From: JAAURB01 sp049647265 | GTDB taxonomy: Bacteria > Cyanobacteriota > Cyanobacteriia > Cyanobacteriales > Microcoleaceae | Length of the DNA stretch: 64,000 nucleotides | Direction of reading: 5' to 3' | Assembly: GCA_049647265.1 (NCBI GenBank) | Contig: JBARXJ010000045.1 | Coordinates: forward strand, 1-64,000 | Shown here: positions 25,135 through 34,727 of the stretch, piece by piece | Numbering within the stretch: position 1 is the stretch's first letter | How the letters are laid out: every line of letters begins with the position of its first letter | Translations under genes and position numbers: made by a program | The notes under the pieces: generated by a model | What the model was told of the DNA's origin: nothing | Database searches by the model: none | What the model saw: only the letters and a program-made list of their open reading frames with translations

Positions 25135-27389
25135 TTCGCGCGTCCTCCGACTGGAATTGTAAAACAGAATGTTGCTCCTGCGCCAGGTTGAGACTCGAGC
25201 CAAATCCGTCCTCGATGGCATTCTACAATCTTTTTACAGATGGCTAACCCCATGCCTGTACCGGGATACTCATCACGGGGATGCAACCGTTGAAAGATGA
25301 CAAAAATGCGTTCTGCAAACTGAGGATCGATGCCAATACCATTATCTTGAACAGAAAATAACCATTCATCCTCAAGCCGTTTTGCACCAATATGAATTGT
25401 CGGGATTTTTTCACTGCGAAACTTAATCGCATTTCCAATTAAATTTTGGAATAATTGCATCAATTGAGTGCTGTCTGCCATAATCTTCGGCATCGGATTA
25501 TGAGTAATAATCGCCTGAGATTCTTGAATGCGTTGCCGCAGGTTCAACAGCGATCGCGTTAAAGCCGTTGAGGCATCTATCAGTTCAAATTCAACCCCTT
25601 GTAAATCTACTTTAGAATAAGCTAAAATATCATCAATTAAGGTTTGCATTAAGCTGACTCCTTCGACGGCAAAACCGATAAATTCTTTACCATCTTGGTC
25701 GATTTCTGCATCATAGCGCATTTCTAACAATTGCACATAATTTGCTACCTGATTTAAGGGTTCTTGTAAGTCATGGGAAGCCACATAAGCAAACTTTTTT
25801 AACTCCGCGTTAGAGCGTTCTAAATCATGAGCTAATTGTGCTAATTCATCGGCTTGTCGTAGGATAATATTAATGATGGCTTTTCGCAGTTCTAAAGCGG
25901 CTTGAATCTCAACAGGCTTCCACGGTAAAGATTTAAGCTTGACGGTTTCTTGCCACAATTGAAACGATTTACGAGGCGAGAGTTTAATTTCTCCTTCTAA
26001 ATGAGTCGCTTCTATTGCTTTATTGGGATCGCCTCCCCAATTCACGGTTTGTATGACTTCAGGACGGAACCACAACACATAATTGCGCTCTGAAATTGGA
26101 ATGGCGAGTAAACCACTACCAACATCTTTAAACGGTTCAGCATCGGCATAAATTCGCGGTAAAGAATCCGTTGAGAAGACTTCTTTATCTACATTTTTTT
26201 TCAGCCATTGTACTAATAAATTCAGATCTTCTTGACTCGGGGTTTCACCAATTGTTGTCCAATTTCCCCCGAAATAAATTGCCGCACCTTGAGCCGTTGT
26301 TAAGTCGAGTAAGCTTGTTTTATCTTGCACTAAACCCTGAATAAAGCTTTCTTTTTCAGACATTAAGTCCATCAGTTTAGCTTGAATAGACGTTAACTTA
26401 ATGCGATAACCATAATCTTCTGTTTCTTCGCGAGCCGCCAGTTCAGAGAAAATCACTCGTCCTAGAAATTCACAAGCTTTTCGGAGTTCATAAGAGACAT
26501 ATTTCGGCGTTTGATGATGACAGGCAATTAACCCCCATAGTTGTCCTTCTTTAATCAGTGAAATGGTTAAAGAAGCACCGACTTTCATATTATGAAGATA
26601 TTCTAAATGGCAAGGAGAAGCACTTCTTAAAATAGAATGAGTTAGTTCTAAAGGACGATGAGTTTTAGGATTAACAATAGGAAATAATCCCACGGCTTCG
26701 GCTTTAGCATTGGGAATTTGTCGAATCCAATTTGTACTAAATAACTGACGCGCTGCTTTAGGAATATCTGAAGCCGGAAAATGTAAACCGAGATAAGGTT
26801 CGAGTGTTTCTAGTTTTTCTTCTGCCACAACAACACCATGTTGATCTTGATCGAATTTATACAACATTACCCGATCAAATCCGGTTGCTTTCCGCACTTC
26901 CTGAACAATGACTTGATAAAAATCATCCAGTTTTGAGGTAGATTTAAATTGATTAATTGAGACTCGTGCTAAATGATAAAAACTTAAAAACGGGATATTT
27001 TCATGAGAAATCGCGGGTTCTAGTTCAAGAATGAGTAAACCATTGGAGTTACGATGAAAAACCGCATCAAATACAATATAATCATCTCCTTTTGTATGAA
27101 TCCACAGTTTAGTAGGATTAAGAAACTCAAGACTATCACTGGCTAATCCTTGTTGAATTCGTTCGATCTGAAACGCATCAAGTAAATCTTCTAAGGTTTG
27201 ATTTAAAATCTTTTCAGGTGTGGTTGCTAACAATGAAAAGGTATTGTCACTGACTTGTAAAATCTTTAAGTCTGGCTCTTCTAAAACTAGCAGAATACCG
27301 TGGGGTTGAATTTGATTAATGGTTTTAATCGGTAAATCATCGAGATTGCTCAGATGAGTTTGAGATTCTGATGAATTAAGATAAACCAT
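25131..27389 (-). CDS. cph1: Phytochrome Cph1 (red/far-red photoreceptor histidine kinase)
   Basis: The 752-aa protein has the canonical PAS-GAF-PHY-HisKA-HATPase order. In the GAF domain, FPASDIPKAAR (about 204-214) and the bilin-attachment Cys260 in RSASPCHLEYL (matching Cys259 of Synechocystis Cph1) show that it binds phycocyanobilin. The PHY tongue contains WFRPE and PRKSF. The kinase part has ASHDLQEPL with the phospho-accepting His, NLIGNAIKF and GTGMGLAI. Red/far-red light switches autokinase activity and transfer to Rcp1, which is encoded next with a GTGA overlap. About 380 bases upstream are free of genes. Confidence 0.93.
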   Translation of the reverse strand: MVYLNSSESQTHLSNLDDLPIKTINQIQPHGILLVLEEPDLKILQVSDNTFSLLATTPEKILNQTLEDLLDAFQIERIQQGLASDSLEFLNPTKLWIHTKGDDYIVFDAVFHRNSNGLLILELEPAISHENIPFLSFYHLARVSINQFKSTSKLDDFYQVIVQEVRKATGFDRVMLYKFDQDQHGVVVAEEKLETLEPYLGLHFPASDIPKAARQLFSTNWIRQIPNAKAEAVGLFPIVNPKTHRPLELTHSILRSASPCHLEYLHNMKVGASLTISLIKEGQLWGLIACHHQTPKYVSYELRKACEFLGRVIFSELAAREETEDYGYRIKLTSIQAKLMDLMSEKESFIQGLVQDKTSLLDLTTAQGAAIYFGGNWTTIGETPSQEDLNLLVQWLKKNVDKEVFSTDSLPRIYADAEPFKDVGSGLLAIPISERNYVLWFRPEVIQTVNWGGDPNKAIEATHLEGEIKLSPRKSFQLWQETVKLKSLPWKPVEIQAALELRKAIINIILRQADELAQLAHDLERSNAELKKFAYVASHDLQEPLNQVANYVQLLEMRYDAEIDQDGKEFIGFAVEGVSLMQTLIDDILAYSKVDLQGVEFELIDASTALTRSLLNLRQRIQESQAIITHNPMPKIMADSTQLMQLFQNLIGNAIKFRSEKIPTIHIGAKRLEDEWLFSVQDNGIGIDPQFAERIFVIFQRLHPRDEYPGTGMGLAICKKIVECHRGRIWLESQPGAGATFCFTIPVGGRAK

Positions 27390-27769
27390 AGTAATTCTCC
27401 TAAATAGAGTTTTATTAAGTGACGGGTGGGATTTGAAAGCGAATACTTATCTCTTGAAACTAATCAGCGACGAAATGAAGTTAAAGGTTTCTCAGCGAGT
27501 CTTTGTTACGACTAAAAATTAAATATTTTTTCCTGGCTCTTTCTGAAATCGAGATAATTTTATCTTCCAGCCTCTGTTTTGATATTCTGATTGACGTTAC
27601 TGAACTGAATTTCATTAGTATATCATTAGATCTGATACAAAATTTAATACAAAATATGAACAAATATTTCTTAGACTCTTTAAATATTAAGTTTTTCAAA
27701 CACTATTCATTTTTCCTCGTTAATTTGATAGAAATTTTGCTTTGATTTGCCAGATCAAACACACAGATA
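27390..27769. other. A+T-rich intergenic region upstream of cph1
   Basis: The region between the menE stop and the cph1 start should carry the cph1 promoter. Overlapping opposite-strand frames of 72 and 80 codons (27481-27699 and 27503-27745) are low-complexity and lack ribosome sites, so I do not call them. No strong hairpin noticed. Confidence 0.4.
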
Positions 27770-29188
27770 TCAATCATTTTTTAAGGTTTTTACCCATAAT
27801 TGTAATTGTTTACGATTAATTTTTCCTTGAGGATTATAAGGAATTTTATCAACAGCAATCCACAATTTAGGATGTTTATATTTAGAGAGTTTACCCGTTA
27901 AACTTGCTTTTAAAATATCTAATTCAACTTCAGGTATTTTGGGAATGTATACAGCCGTAACAATTTGCCCCCAATAAGTATCTGGTAACCCAATAACACA
28001 GACTTCTTTAACTTGATCTGTGGCTCGAATAATAGCCTCAACTTCTGTGGGAAAAACATTTTCACCTCCTGTAATAATTTTATCGCTATTACGTCCGATA
28101 ACAGTTAAATATCCCTGTTTGTCGAGATAACCCAAATCATCAGAATTAAGTTGATTTATCCTAGTTTTGGGGTTAAAACTTGAGCTGAAATAACCCCACA
28201 TTAAAGACTTAGATTTAATTTGAATAGAGCCGGTTTGATTAAATTCTAATTCTTGAGATTCAGGAGAATTAATTTCTATTTTAGCGTGGGGTAAAACTTG
28301 ACCTGAATTTTGATAACCTGCTAGAAAGTCAATCGGCTTTAAAGTCACAATTTGGGAAGCTGTTTCTGTCATGCCGTAAGTTGGCGCAAGACAAATTTGA
28401 TGGTCTCTGGCTTCTGTTAAAAGTTCCGACCCAGCAGGCGCACCACCGAGCAAAACAGTATTAAATTGAGATAACCATAAAGTAGATTGAGGAATTTTTA
28501 ATAAAGTCTGAAGTTGAGTTGGAACTAAAGAAATAAAAAAGTTAGAAGGATTAGTCTCAATAAAATCACCCTGTTTAATTTGATTAAAAGATTGAATAAT
28601 TAGTTTTCCACCCGTCGTGAAAGAGCGAATAAATTGCATCAATCCACTGACATGATAAAGCGGAAGAACACAATAAGAATTAATTTTTGATCGTTGGAAA
28701 TATTGCTGGAATCCTTGAACAGATGCGGTTAAAGTTTCCCAAGTATGAACCGCAAACTTAATTTGACCCGAACTTCCCCCTGTGGGAATCATAATAAAGT
28801 GCGCTAAATTCTGAGGGTTATAGTTAAAAACAGTAGGAGATTTAACAGAAACTTCACCTAAAATAATGTCGGGTTTAACCTGTGCAAAAACCTGTTGCCA
28901 TTCTAATTCCTGCCAATGAGGATTTCCTAGAAAAATTGGGCAGTTTGCTGCCACTGCTGCAATAAAACTGGCTAAAAAATAAACGGGATCGGGTTCAACT
29001 AATAAAACTTGAGGATAATAATCATAGGTACAATAGAATCTATAAAATTGATTAAATTTATCAGTAGCAATTTGATTAAAATCTTTAGAATCGTTAGTAC
29101 CTACCCACCATTGCTCATTTGGCAGCGTCAGAAAATATTGTAAATTATTGTAACATGGGGGGTTCATCAACTCATTTTCACTAAACAT
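27770..29188 (-). CDS. menE: 2-succinylbenzoate--CoA ligase
   Basis: The 472-aa AMP-forming acyl-CoA synthetase has the adenylation signatures PTGGSSGQIKFAVHTW, GGAPAGSELL, APTYGMTETASQIV and DLGYLDKQGYLTVIGRNSDKIITGGENVFPTEVE, with the C-terminal lysine in YNPQGKINRKQL. Length and sequence fit the short cyanobacterial MenE, which activates o-succinylbenzoate for phylloquinone, the photosystem I quinone. The start may be either ATG: MFSENELMNPP at 29188, or the second ATG (29167). It stands alone; other men genes are not in the window. A different carboxylate ligase cannot be fully excluded. Confidence 0.83.
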   Translation of the reverse strand: MFSENELMNPPCYNNLQYFLTLPNEQWWVGTNDSKDFNQIATDKFNQFYRFYCTYDYYPQVLLVEPDPVYFLASFIAAVAANCPIFLGNPHWQELEWQQVFAQVKPDIILGEVSVKSPTVFNYNPQNLAHFIMIPTGGSSGQIKFAVHTWETLTASVQGFQQYFQRSKINSYCVLPLYHVSGLMQFIRSFTTGGKLIIQSFNQIKQGDFIETNPSNFFISLVPTQLQTLLKIPQSTLWLSQFNTVLLGGAPAGSELLTEARDHQICLAPTYGMTETASQIVTLKPIDFLAGYQNSGQVLPHAKIEINSPESQELEFNQTGSIQIKSKSLMWGYFSSSFNPKTRINQLNSDDLGYLDKQGYLTVIGRNSDKIITGGENVFPTEVEAIIRATDQVKEVCVIGLPDTYWGQIVTAVYIPKIPEVELDILKASLTGKLSKYKHPKLWIAVDKIPYNPQGKINRKQLQLWVKTLKND

Positions 29189-29354
29189 CAGTTATATTGG
29201 GGTGAATCATCAGAGCAAGCGTAACAAGATTTCTATCTCTGGATAGATATACTCACCGATAACAAGTGATAATCGACAGAGATAATACGGGTAATATAGA
29301 TTGAGAAAAAATCTTTCCCGTTGAATAAACCACTTCAGTATCCAGTCTTAGATT

Positions 29355-29627
29355 ATGCCAATTTACGACTATTTTTGTCCGAGTAATAACCAAACCGTTG
29401 AAGTCATGCACTCCATGAGTCAAACTGTTCAAACTTGGGGCGACGTTTGTCAGTTAGCCAATTGCGAGCTGGAGGGAACCCCGGAAAATGCTCCGGTGCG
29501 TCGTCTCTTGAGTGCGCCGAATTTATCCATTCCCACCTCAGATCGAGAATATCGAGATGCCGGGTTTACCAAGCTGGTGAAGCGCGATCAAGGAGTTTAT
29601 GAGAATGTCACGAATACTGACTTGTGA
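29355..29627 (+). CDS. FmdB-like zinc-ribbon protein with degenerate cysteines
   Basis: The 90-aa product starts MPIYDYFCPSNNQTVEVMH, resembling the FmdB/regulatory zinc-ribbon family (normally YDYxCxxCG), but the first CxxC has lost one cysteine. A later CQLANC segment may keep two ligands. VRRLLSAPNLSIP is typical of the cyanobacterial members. Function unknown; nucleic-acid binding is the family assumption. The ATG at 29355 is directly preceded by an A+T-rich leader without a clear ribosome site. Confidence 0.6.
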   Translation: MPIYDYFCPSNNQTVEVMHSMSQTVQTWGDVCQLANCELEGTPENAPVRRLLSAPNLSIPTSDREYRDAGFTKLVKRDQGVYENVTNTDL

Positions 29628-29931
29628 ACGGTTCGTTATTGCTCATTAGTTGTTGCTCATTAGTTGTTGGTCATTAGTTGAGTAGTAGAGTCGTTGTTTG
29701 TGGGGAACAGCTCACCGAAGGCACGCTTGTGCTACAGGCAACGCCAGATCAGGAGATTCTTCTAACTACTGACTCCTACCTCCTGAATACTGACGGGCGT
29801 GAATACTGACGGGCGTGACTACTGACTCCTACCTCCTAATCACACTCCAACAAAGAACGAATAACCAAACCTGACAAATCCACCTAAAATTAAGGGGCAA
29901 ACCCATACCATATCCTAGGAGGTTATTGACC
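29628..29931. other. Intergenic short-tandem-repeat stretch
   Basis: The region contains three TTAGTTGTTG/TCATTAGTTG-type copies (29640-29680), two GAATACTGACGGGCGT copies (29783-29815) and several CTACTGACTCCTAC copies, like the STRR families of cyanobacteria. AGGAGG at 29917-29922 is the ribosome site of the following gene. Confidence 0.6.
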
Positions 29932-30777
29932 TTGGATGAACTGAGATCAGCCTTAGAATTGGCGACAGAAGAAGAACTACAACAGTTAACCGAACTATTG
30001 TTTAGTCGTCGATTAAATCCTTTGGATTATTTTAACACCCCCCAACCGATTGATATTCAAAGTCGCGATCGCCCCTTTTGGCTGGATGCACTCGAAGAAC
30101 GATTTCGCTATCTGGCTGCCGATGGGTTAACGGTGTTGCGCGGCCGTACCCATCAAACGAGCTACCGTCAAGCCTTAATTCAAGTCTGCCGCTATCTAAA
30201 AATCCCTTATTCTAAAGACATTACCACCACTGACTTAGAATCAGAAATTTATCTGTCTTTACTGGGTCGAGCTTGGAAACAATTACCTTCCTCCGAACAA
30301 GAAGCCCTAACGCTGCGAGTCCAAAACGCTTTGGCTCAGTCAAATTTACCCCAACCCTTGCCCTTATCAGCGCAAAAAGATCCCCTGGGACTGTTAATGA
30401 AAGCAGGCAGTGCCTTTGCTGTCAGTTCAATCCTCAGACCCGTAATTTTACAACAACTTGCCCGTCAATTTGCTCTGCATTTTGCTCAATATCAAGTCGC
30501 CCGACAAACCCTGGTTAAAGGGGGAATTACGGCTGCGGCTCAATTTCAAACCTACGTCACGGCTCAAACAGCACGCCGAGGCATGACCCTAAGCGCCGCT
30601 CGTTACGGAGCCACTCGCAGTATGTTTGCTTTCCTGGGGCCTGTGATGTGGACATGGTTTCTAGCTGATATTGGCTGGCGAACGATCTCGACGAATTACG
30701 CTCGTATTATTCCCACTATTTTTACCCTGGCTCAAATTCGTTTAACCCGTTCTGAGTGGGCATGGGAACCGATTTAA
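29932..30777 (+). CDS. YaaW-family (UPF0174) protein
   Basis: The 281-aa product begins MDELRSALELATEEELQQLTELLFSRRLNPLDY, the usual YaaW N-terminus, and contains RFRYLAADGLTVLRGR. The C-terminal part has hydrophobic segments (AARYGATRSMFAFLGPVMWTWFLADIGWR) that suggest membrane association. E. coli YaaW has no firmly known function. I take the TTG at 29932 as the start: AGGAGG lies nine bases before it, whereas the TTG at 29926 would be only three bases from it. The 28-base gap to the diguanylate cyclase gene suggests co-transcription. Confidence 0.8.
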   Translation: MDELRSALELATEEELQQLTELLFSRRLNPLDYFNTPQPIDIQSRDRPFWLDALEERFRYLAADGLTVLRGRTHQTSYRQALIQVCRYLKIPYSKDITTTDLESEIYLSLLGRAWKQLPSSEQEALTLRVQNALAQSNLPQPLPLSAQKDPLGLLMKAGSAFAVSSILRPVILQQLARQFALHFAQYQVARQTLVKGGITAAAQFQTYVTAQTARRGMTLSAARYGATRSMFAFLGPVMWTWFLADIGWRTISTNYARIIPTIFTLAQIRLTRSEWAWEPI

Positions 30778-30805
30778 ATATTGTAAATTCATTCCCTATG
30801 GTCTT

Positions 30806-33187
30806 GTGTTACTAGATTCATTGAGGAAGTCTTATTCCTCTAAACCCAACATATTCAGCCATCTGAGGGCAAAAATTCCCCTTCGTCGGCTGCTTATTGT
30901 ACCTTTCTTTGTTCAAGTTTGCGGCGTATCAGGACTGATTGGTTATTTGTCCTATACCAGCGGTCAGCGAGCCATTTGGAATCTTGCCGATCAGTTGATG
31001 AACCAGACCGTTGAAGGCGTTAAGGATCACCTGGATACTCATATTCAGACTCCGGCTCAACTTTTAACCCTCAATATTTTAGCGGCTCAGCAGGGTAATC
31101 TGAATCTAGAAGATCCCGTTAAGCTGGAAAAACAGTTTTGGCAACAAATTCGTACGTTTGAAGAGATCACTGACCTAACATTTACTTCCTCAACCGGGCA
31201 ATATACCGCTGTGGGACGGGATAAAAAGGGATACTTTAGCAAACCGGGGTCAATTTTTTCGGCCACTGGTGACAAAGGACAGCGCCAATACTTTTTAAGC
31301 GATCCCAGCGGTCAACGGACAAAACAAGTCTATTCTTTACCCAATTGGGATGAGCGATCGCGTCCTTGGTATCAACAAGCCATTGAATTAGATCCCAATA
31401 CCCTATCCTGGGCGGCGGTTTTCCCCTGGGCAGGACAAACTGTGGCTGCGACAAAAATGATTATACCCGTCCATCAACAGGGTAAATTCGTCGGTGTGCT
31501 GGGTTCTAATATTATTTTGTCCGACATCAACATATTTCTCAGCCAGTTAAAATTTTCCCCCAATGGTCAGATCTTTGTGATCGAGCGCTCTGGTAAAATG
31601 GTTGCGACCTCTACTCAAGAACAACTCTTTGTTGAGAGTATTGAGAATGAGACAAGGGTACGTTTGGCGGCAATGAAAAGTCAAGATTGGTTAACGCGGC
31701 GGACAACCCAAACCTTACTACAACAAGCCCCAAACTTAGAAGACATCCAACACAGCCTGTCCTTTCAGTTTATCGCCCGTCCCCCAGCCACAAACCAGCA
31801 ATTGGCTCGTCGTCGGCGCTATTTTACTCATGTGGTTCCCTACCGCGATCAATATGGGTTTAATTGGTTAATTGTGTTGACGGTGCCTGAAACCGATTTT
31901 ATGGGTAATATTTATCGCAATATTCAGAAGACCGGTTTGTGGGTGGGTGTGGTTTTGGTTGGGACAATTGTACTGGGAAGTTGTACGGCGAAGTGGGTGA
32001 CGCGACCCATTATCCAGCTACAAAAGGCAGCCAAATCAATCTCTCAGGAGAGTTGCTGTATCGCTCTGCCTCAAACCCCAATTGTTGAGATCCAAGATCT
32101 GAGTGATGTTTTTTCTCGAATGGATCATCGCCTCTGTGAGTCGTTTGAAGCGATGGAATCATTAAATCAAGAATTGTTTGAAAGTAAGGAACGTTTGCAA
32201 AAATTTTTAGAATGTCTCCCCATTGCTGTTGCGATTCATGGCAAGGATGGACAGATTATTTATATGAACCCCATGGGTAAAAAATATCTGCAAAAAGAAG
32301 TACCACAACAAGCCGAATTTGAAGAATTAACGGAATATTATCAGGTGTATATTGCCGGAACCGATATTCCTTATCCCCCAGAAAAATTGCCCGCAGCCAA
32401 GGCATTAGCCGGGGAAGTCGCTCGAACTGAAGATTTAGAAATCCGAACCCGTCAAAATCCTATGATATTAGAAGTTCAAGCCACGCCAATCTTAGACAAT
32501 CAGAAAAAGATTACCCATGCCGTTGTAACATTCCAGGATATTACGGCTCGAAAACAAGCAGAAGAATTGATTAAAAACTATAATTCTGAACTTCAAAAAC
32601 AAGTTAAACAACGGACTCAAGCTTTAGAAGAAGCGAATATAAAATTAGAAGAAATTGCTCAAACAGATGCTCTAACAAAAATCCCAAATCGCCGACAATT
32701 TGACCAAGGATTACAGGTAGAATGGCGACGATTACTACGTTCTCAAAAACCTTTATCTCTGCTATTAATTGATATTGATTATTTTAAGCGCTACAACGAT
32801 TATTACGGTCATCCACAAGGGGATTTATGTTTATTTAAAGTGGCTCAAACATTGCAGCAAGCTGTTTATCGGGCTTCTGATTTAGTGGCGCGTTACGGTG
32901 GCGAAGAATTTGTGGTTATTTTACCTGAAACTAATCAAGCTGGCGCTATTAATATTGCTAAAAGAATTCAAAAGAGTATTATTTCCCTGGAAATTCCCCA
33001 TCAAACCTCTGAAGTTAGTGATTTTGTTACCTGTAGTATTGGTATTGCCAGCCTCATTCCTTCCCCTAACACTCAACCCGCAAATTTAGTTGCACAAGCC
33101 GATAAAGCACTTTATGTTGCTAAAGCCGAAGGCAGAAATTGTTATCGAGTTATAAGTTCAATCAATACTCAAATTATAACGGGGTAA
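30806..33187 (+). CDS. Membrane diguanylate cyclase with CACHE, HAMP, PAS and GGDEF domains
   Basis: The 793-aa protein has a transmembrane helix near residues 30-50, a large extracytoplasmic double-CACHE-type sensor (to about 370) and a second helix near 375-400. It continues with HAMP (WVTRPIIQL), PAS (about 465-590, ending VVTFQDITARKQAEE), a coiled coil and a GGDEF domain. The catalytic motif is GGEEF, and the RASD inhibitory site lies five residues before it, so the cyclase should be active and feedback-inhibited by c-di-GMP. The likely signal is a small extracellular ligand. The start is GTG at 30806; no upstream ATG fits. Confidence 0.92.
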   Translation: MLLDSLRKSYSSKPNIFSHLRAKIPLRRLLIVPFFVQVCGVSGLIGYLSYTSGQRAIWNLADQLMNQTVEGVKDHLDTHIQTPAQLLTLNILAAQQGNLNLEDPVKLEKQFWQQIRTFEEITDLTFTSSTGQYTAVGRDKKGYFSKPGSIFSATGDKGQRQYFLSDPSGQRTKQVYSLPNWDERSRPWYQQAIELDPNTLSWAAVFPWAGQTVAATKMIIPVHQQGKFVGVLGSNIILSDINIFLSQLKFSPNGQIFVIERSGKMVATSTQEQLFVESIENETRVRLAAMKSQDWLTRRTTQTLLQQAPNLEDIQHSLSFQFIARPPATNQQLARRRRYFTHVVPYRDQYGFNWLIVLTVPETDFMGNIYRNIQKTGLWVGVVLVGTIVLGSCTAKWVTRPIIQLQKAAKSISQESCCIALPQTPIVEIQDLSDVFSRMDHRLCESFEAMESLNQELFESKERLQKFLECLPIAVAIHGKDGQIIYMNPMGKKYLQKEVPQQAEFEELTEYYQVYIAGTDIPYPPEKLPAAKALAGEVARTEDLEIRTRQNPMILEVQATPILDNQKKITHAVVTFQDITARKQAEELIKNYNSELQKQVKQRTQALEEANIKLEEIAQTDALTKIPNRRQFDQGLQVEWRRLLRSQKPLSLLLIDIDYFKRYNDYYGHPQGDLCLFKVAQTLQQAVYRASDLVARYGGEEFVVILPETNQAGAINIAKRIQKSIISLEIPHQTSEVSDFVTCSIGIASLIPSPNTQPANLVAQADKALYVAKAEGRNCYRVISSINTQIITG

Positions 33188-33234
33188 GGGGAAACGCGCA
33201 CGCCTGACAGGAAATTCAGCAAAAATCGGTGTAC

Positions 33235-33254
33235 GGGCGCATCGCAATGCGCCC
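33235..33254. repeat. Dispersed cyanobacterial palindrome GGGCGCAT-N4-ATGCGCCC
   Basis: A perfect 8-bp inverted repeat (33235-33242 with 33247-33254) between the cyclase and O-antigen-ligase genes. The sequence around it, with GGTGTACGGGCGCAT and ATGCGCCCCTTCTG, belongs to a family I recognise from intergenic regions of many cyanobacteria. It can also act as a hairpin terminator for the cyclase gene. Confidence 0.6.
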
Positions 33255-33271
33255 CTTCTGTATCCTTACAA

Positions 33272-34588
33272 TTGCTAATGAAAAACACTTTAACTTTACC
33301 CGATTCAACTACAGAATTAAACTGGATAAAATGGGGAATATTGCTACTGCCTTTCTTGCCGACTTTGGGCTGTATTATTACCTTAATTGGTGTATTTTTG
33401 ATATGGAAAAATCACTATAATATAATGATAAAAAATCCACTCAATCAAAGTTTATTACTTTTAAGTGGATTACTAATTTTAACTGCAATATTCTCTCCAA
33501 ATCCCCTAGACGCTTTGCTCGGTGCGGGTAATTTTATTCCTTATTTTATTGTATTTGCTGCATTTAGTGAAGTCCTCAAAACACCGACTCAATTAAAACA
33601 GTTTTCTTGGATTATTATAACTCCGGCAATACCAATTATTCTATTAGGTTTCGGACAACAATTCCTAGGATGGTCTGGAGGAGAAGCATTTCAAAGTATA
33701 TTAGGATGGACATTACCCCTGAATGGAAATCCACCCGGCCGGATGTGTTCTGTGTTTATGTATGCGAATATTTTAGCGGCTTATTTATTATTAGTTTTTA
33801 CCTTATCCACCGCATTATTAATCGAACAATTATATCTTATTCAACAGACTAAAAAAAAGAAGAATATAAAAATACTTATTTTCTTATTAATGGTTTTTAG
33901 CTTAACAGGAATAGCCTTGATTGTGACAAAATCTCGGAATGCTTGGGGATTAGTCATTTTTATTATTCTTGCCTATGCAATTTATCTCGGTTGGCGTGGG
34001 TTAGTCGGCTTAATATTATCAGCAATTTTAGCTGTTTTAGGCGCAGCATTTGCCCCGTCTCCAATTAATCAGAGTTTACGGTATATTGTTCCAGCTTATT
34101 TTTGGCAACGCCTCACCGATCAAAACTTTGAACGACCCATAGAAACCTTACGAGTCACTCAATGGAAGTTTGCCTGGAACTTAACACAACAGCGCCCTTG
34201 GACAGGTTGGGGACTGCGAAGTTTTACCCCATTATATGAAGCAAAAATGAACGTTTGGATGGGTCATCCTCATAATATATTCCTGATGTTAACCGCAGAA
34301 ATTGGGATTCCTATTACTTTATTTTTGATCGGAATAATTGGCTTTATTTTATCTCAATTTACCCATAAAATAATCACAAAAAATATTAATCAATCAGCCC
34401 ACTTAACCTTATTTAGTTACGGTGTAGCGTTTGCCGTTTATATTTTATTTAATTTAGCCGATATTACCTTATTTGATTTTCGAGTGAATACTTTTAGCTG
34501 GTTTATTTTAGCCGGAATTTGGGGAAATACACAATATTTCTCTAAGGAGACAGGAGACAGGAGTCAGGAAACAGGAGGCACCGAATAA
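33272..34588 (+). CDS. O-antigen-ligase (WaaL)-like polytopic membrane protein
   Basis: The 438-aa protein has about ten to twelve hydrophobic segments. A central extracytoplasmic loop carries the family markers: LTKSRNAW-like VTKSRNAWGLV, RVTQWKFAW, WTGWGLRSF and MGHPHNIFLML. In this superfamily (WaaL/PglL/TuaE) such Arg and His residues transfer undecaprenyl-linked glycans to an acceptor. The acceptor and sugar cannot be known from sequence. The C-terminal tail SKETGDRSQETGGTE is encoded by a short-tandem-repeat array (34549-34583). It is probably a gained extension. Not IctB, which is a related but different branch. Confidence 0.75.
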   Translation: MLMKNTLTLPDSTTELNWIKWGILLLPFLPTLGCIITLIGVFLIWKNHYNIMIKNPLNQSLLLLSGLLILTAIFSPNPLDALLGAGNFIPYFIVFAAFSEVLKTPTQLKQFSWIIITPAIPIILLGFGQQFLGWSGGEAFQSILGWTLPLNGNPPGRMCSVFMYANILAAYLLLVFTLSTALLIEQLYLIQQTKKKKNIKILIFLLMVFSLTGIALIVTKSRNAWGLVIFIILAYAIYLGWRGLVGLILSAILAVLGAAFAPSPINQSLRYIVPAYFWQRLTDQNFERPIETLRVTQWKFAWNLTQQRPWTGWGLRSFTPLYEAKMNVWMGHPHNIFLMLTAEIGIPITLFLIGIIGFILSQFTHKIITKNINQSAHLTLFSYGVAFAVYILFNLADITLFDFRVNTFSWFILAGIWGNTQYFSKETGDRSQETGGTE

Positions 34589-34727
34589 AACTTATTACTA
34601 ACTACTGATTTCTATAAGGAGTCAGGAGTAATGACGGCGCGTAGCGCCATATGATAAAATCTATCGAATATTATCTATCTCACGTGATATTAACTTCTGA
34701 GTCTTCCTCTTAGTTCCAGCCTCTGCC

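Noticed and set aside
27481..27745. Two overlapping small frames before cph1
   Set aside because: Low-complexity, opposite strands over the same bases, and no ribosome sites.
33272..34588. IctB-type transporter
   Set aside because: The loop motifs (HPHNIF, RNAW, GWGLRSF) match the O-antigen-ligase group generally and do not single out IctB.
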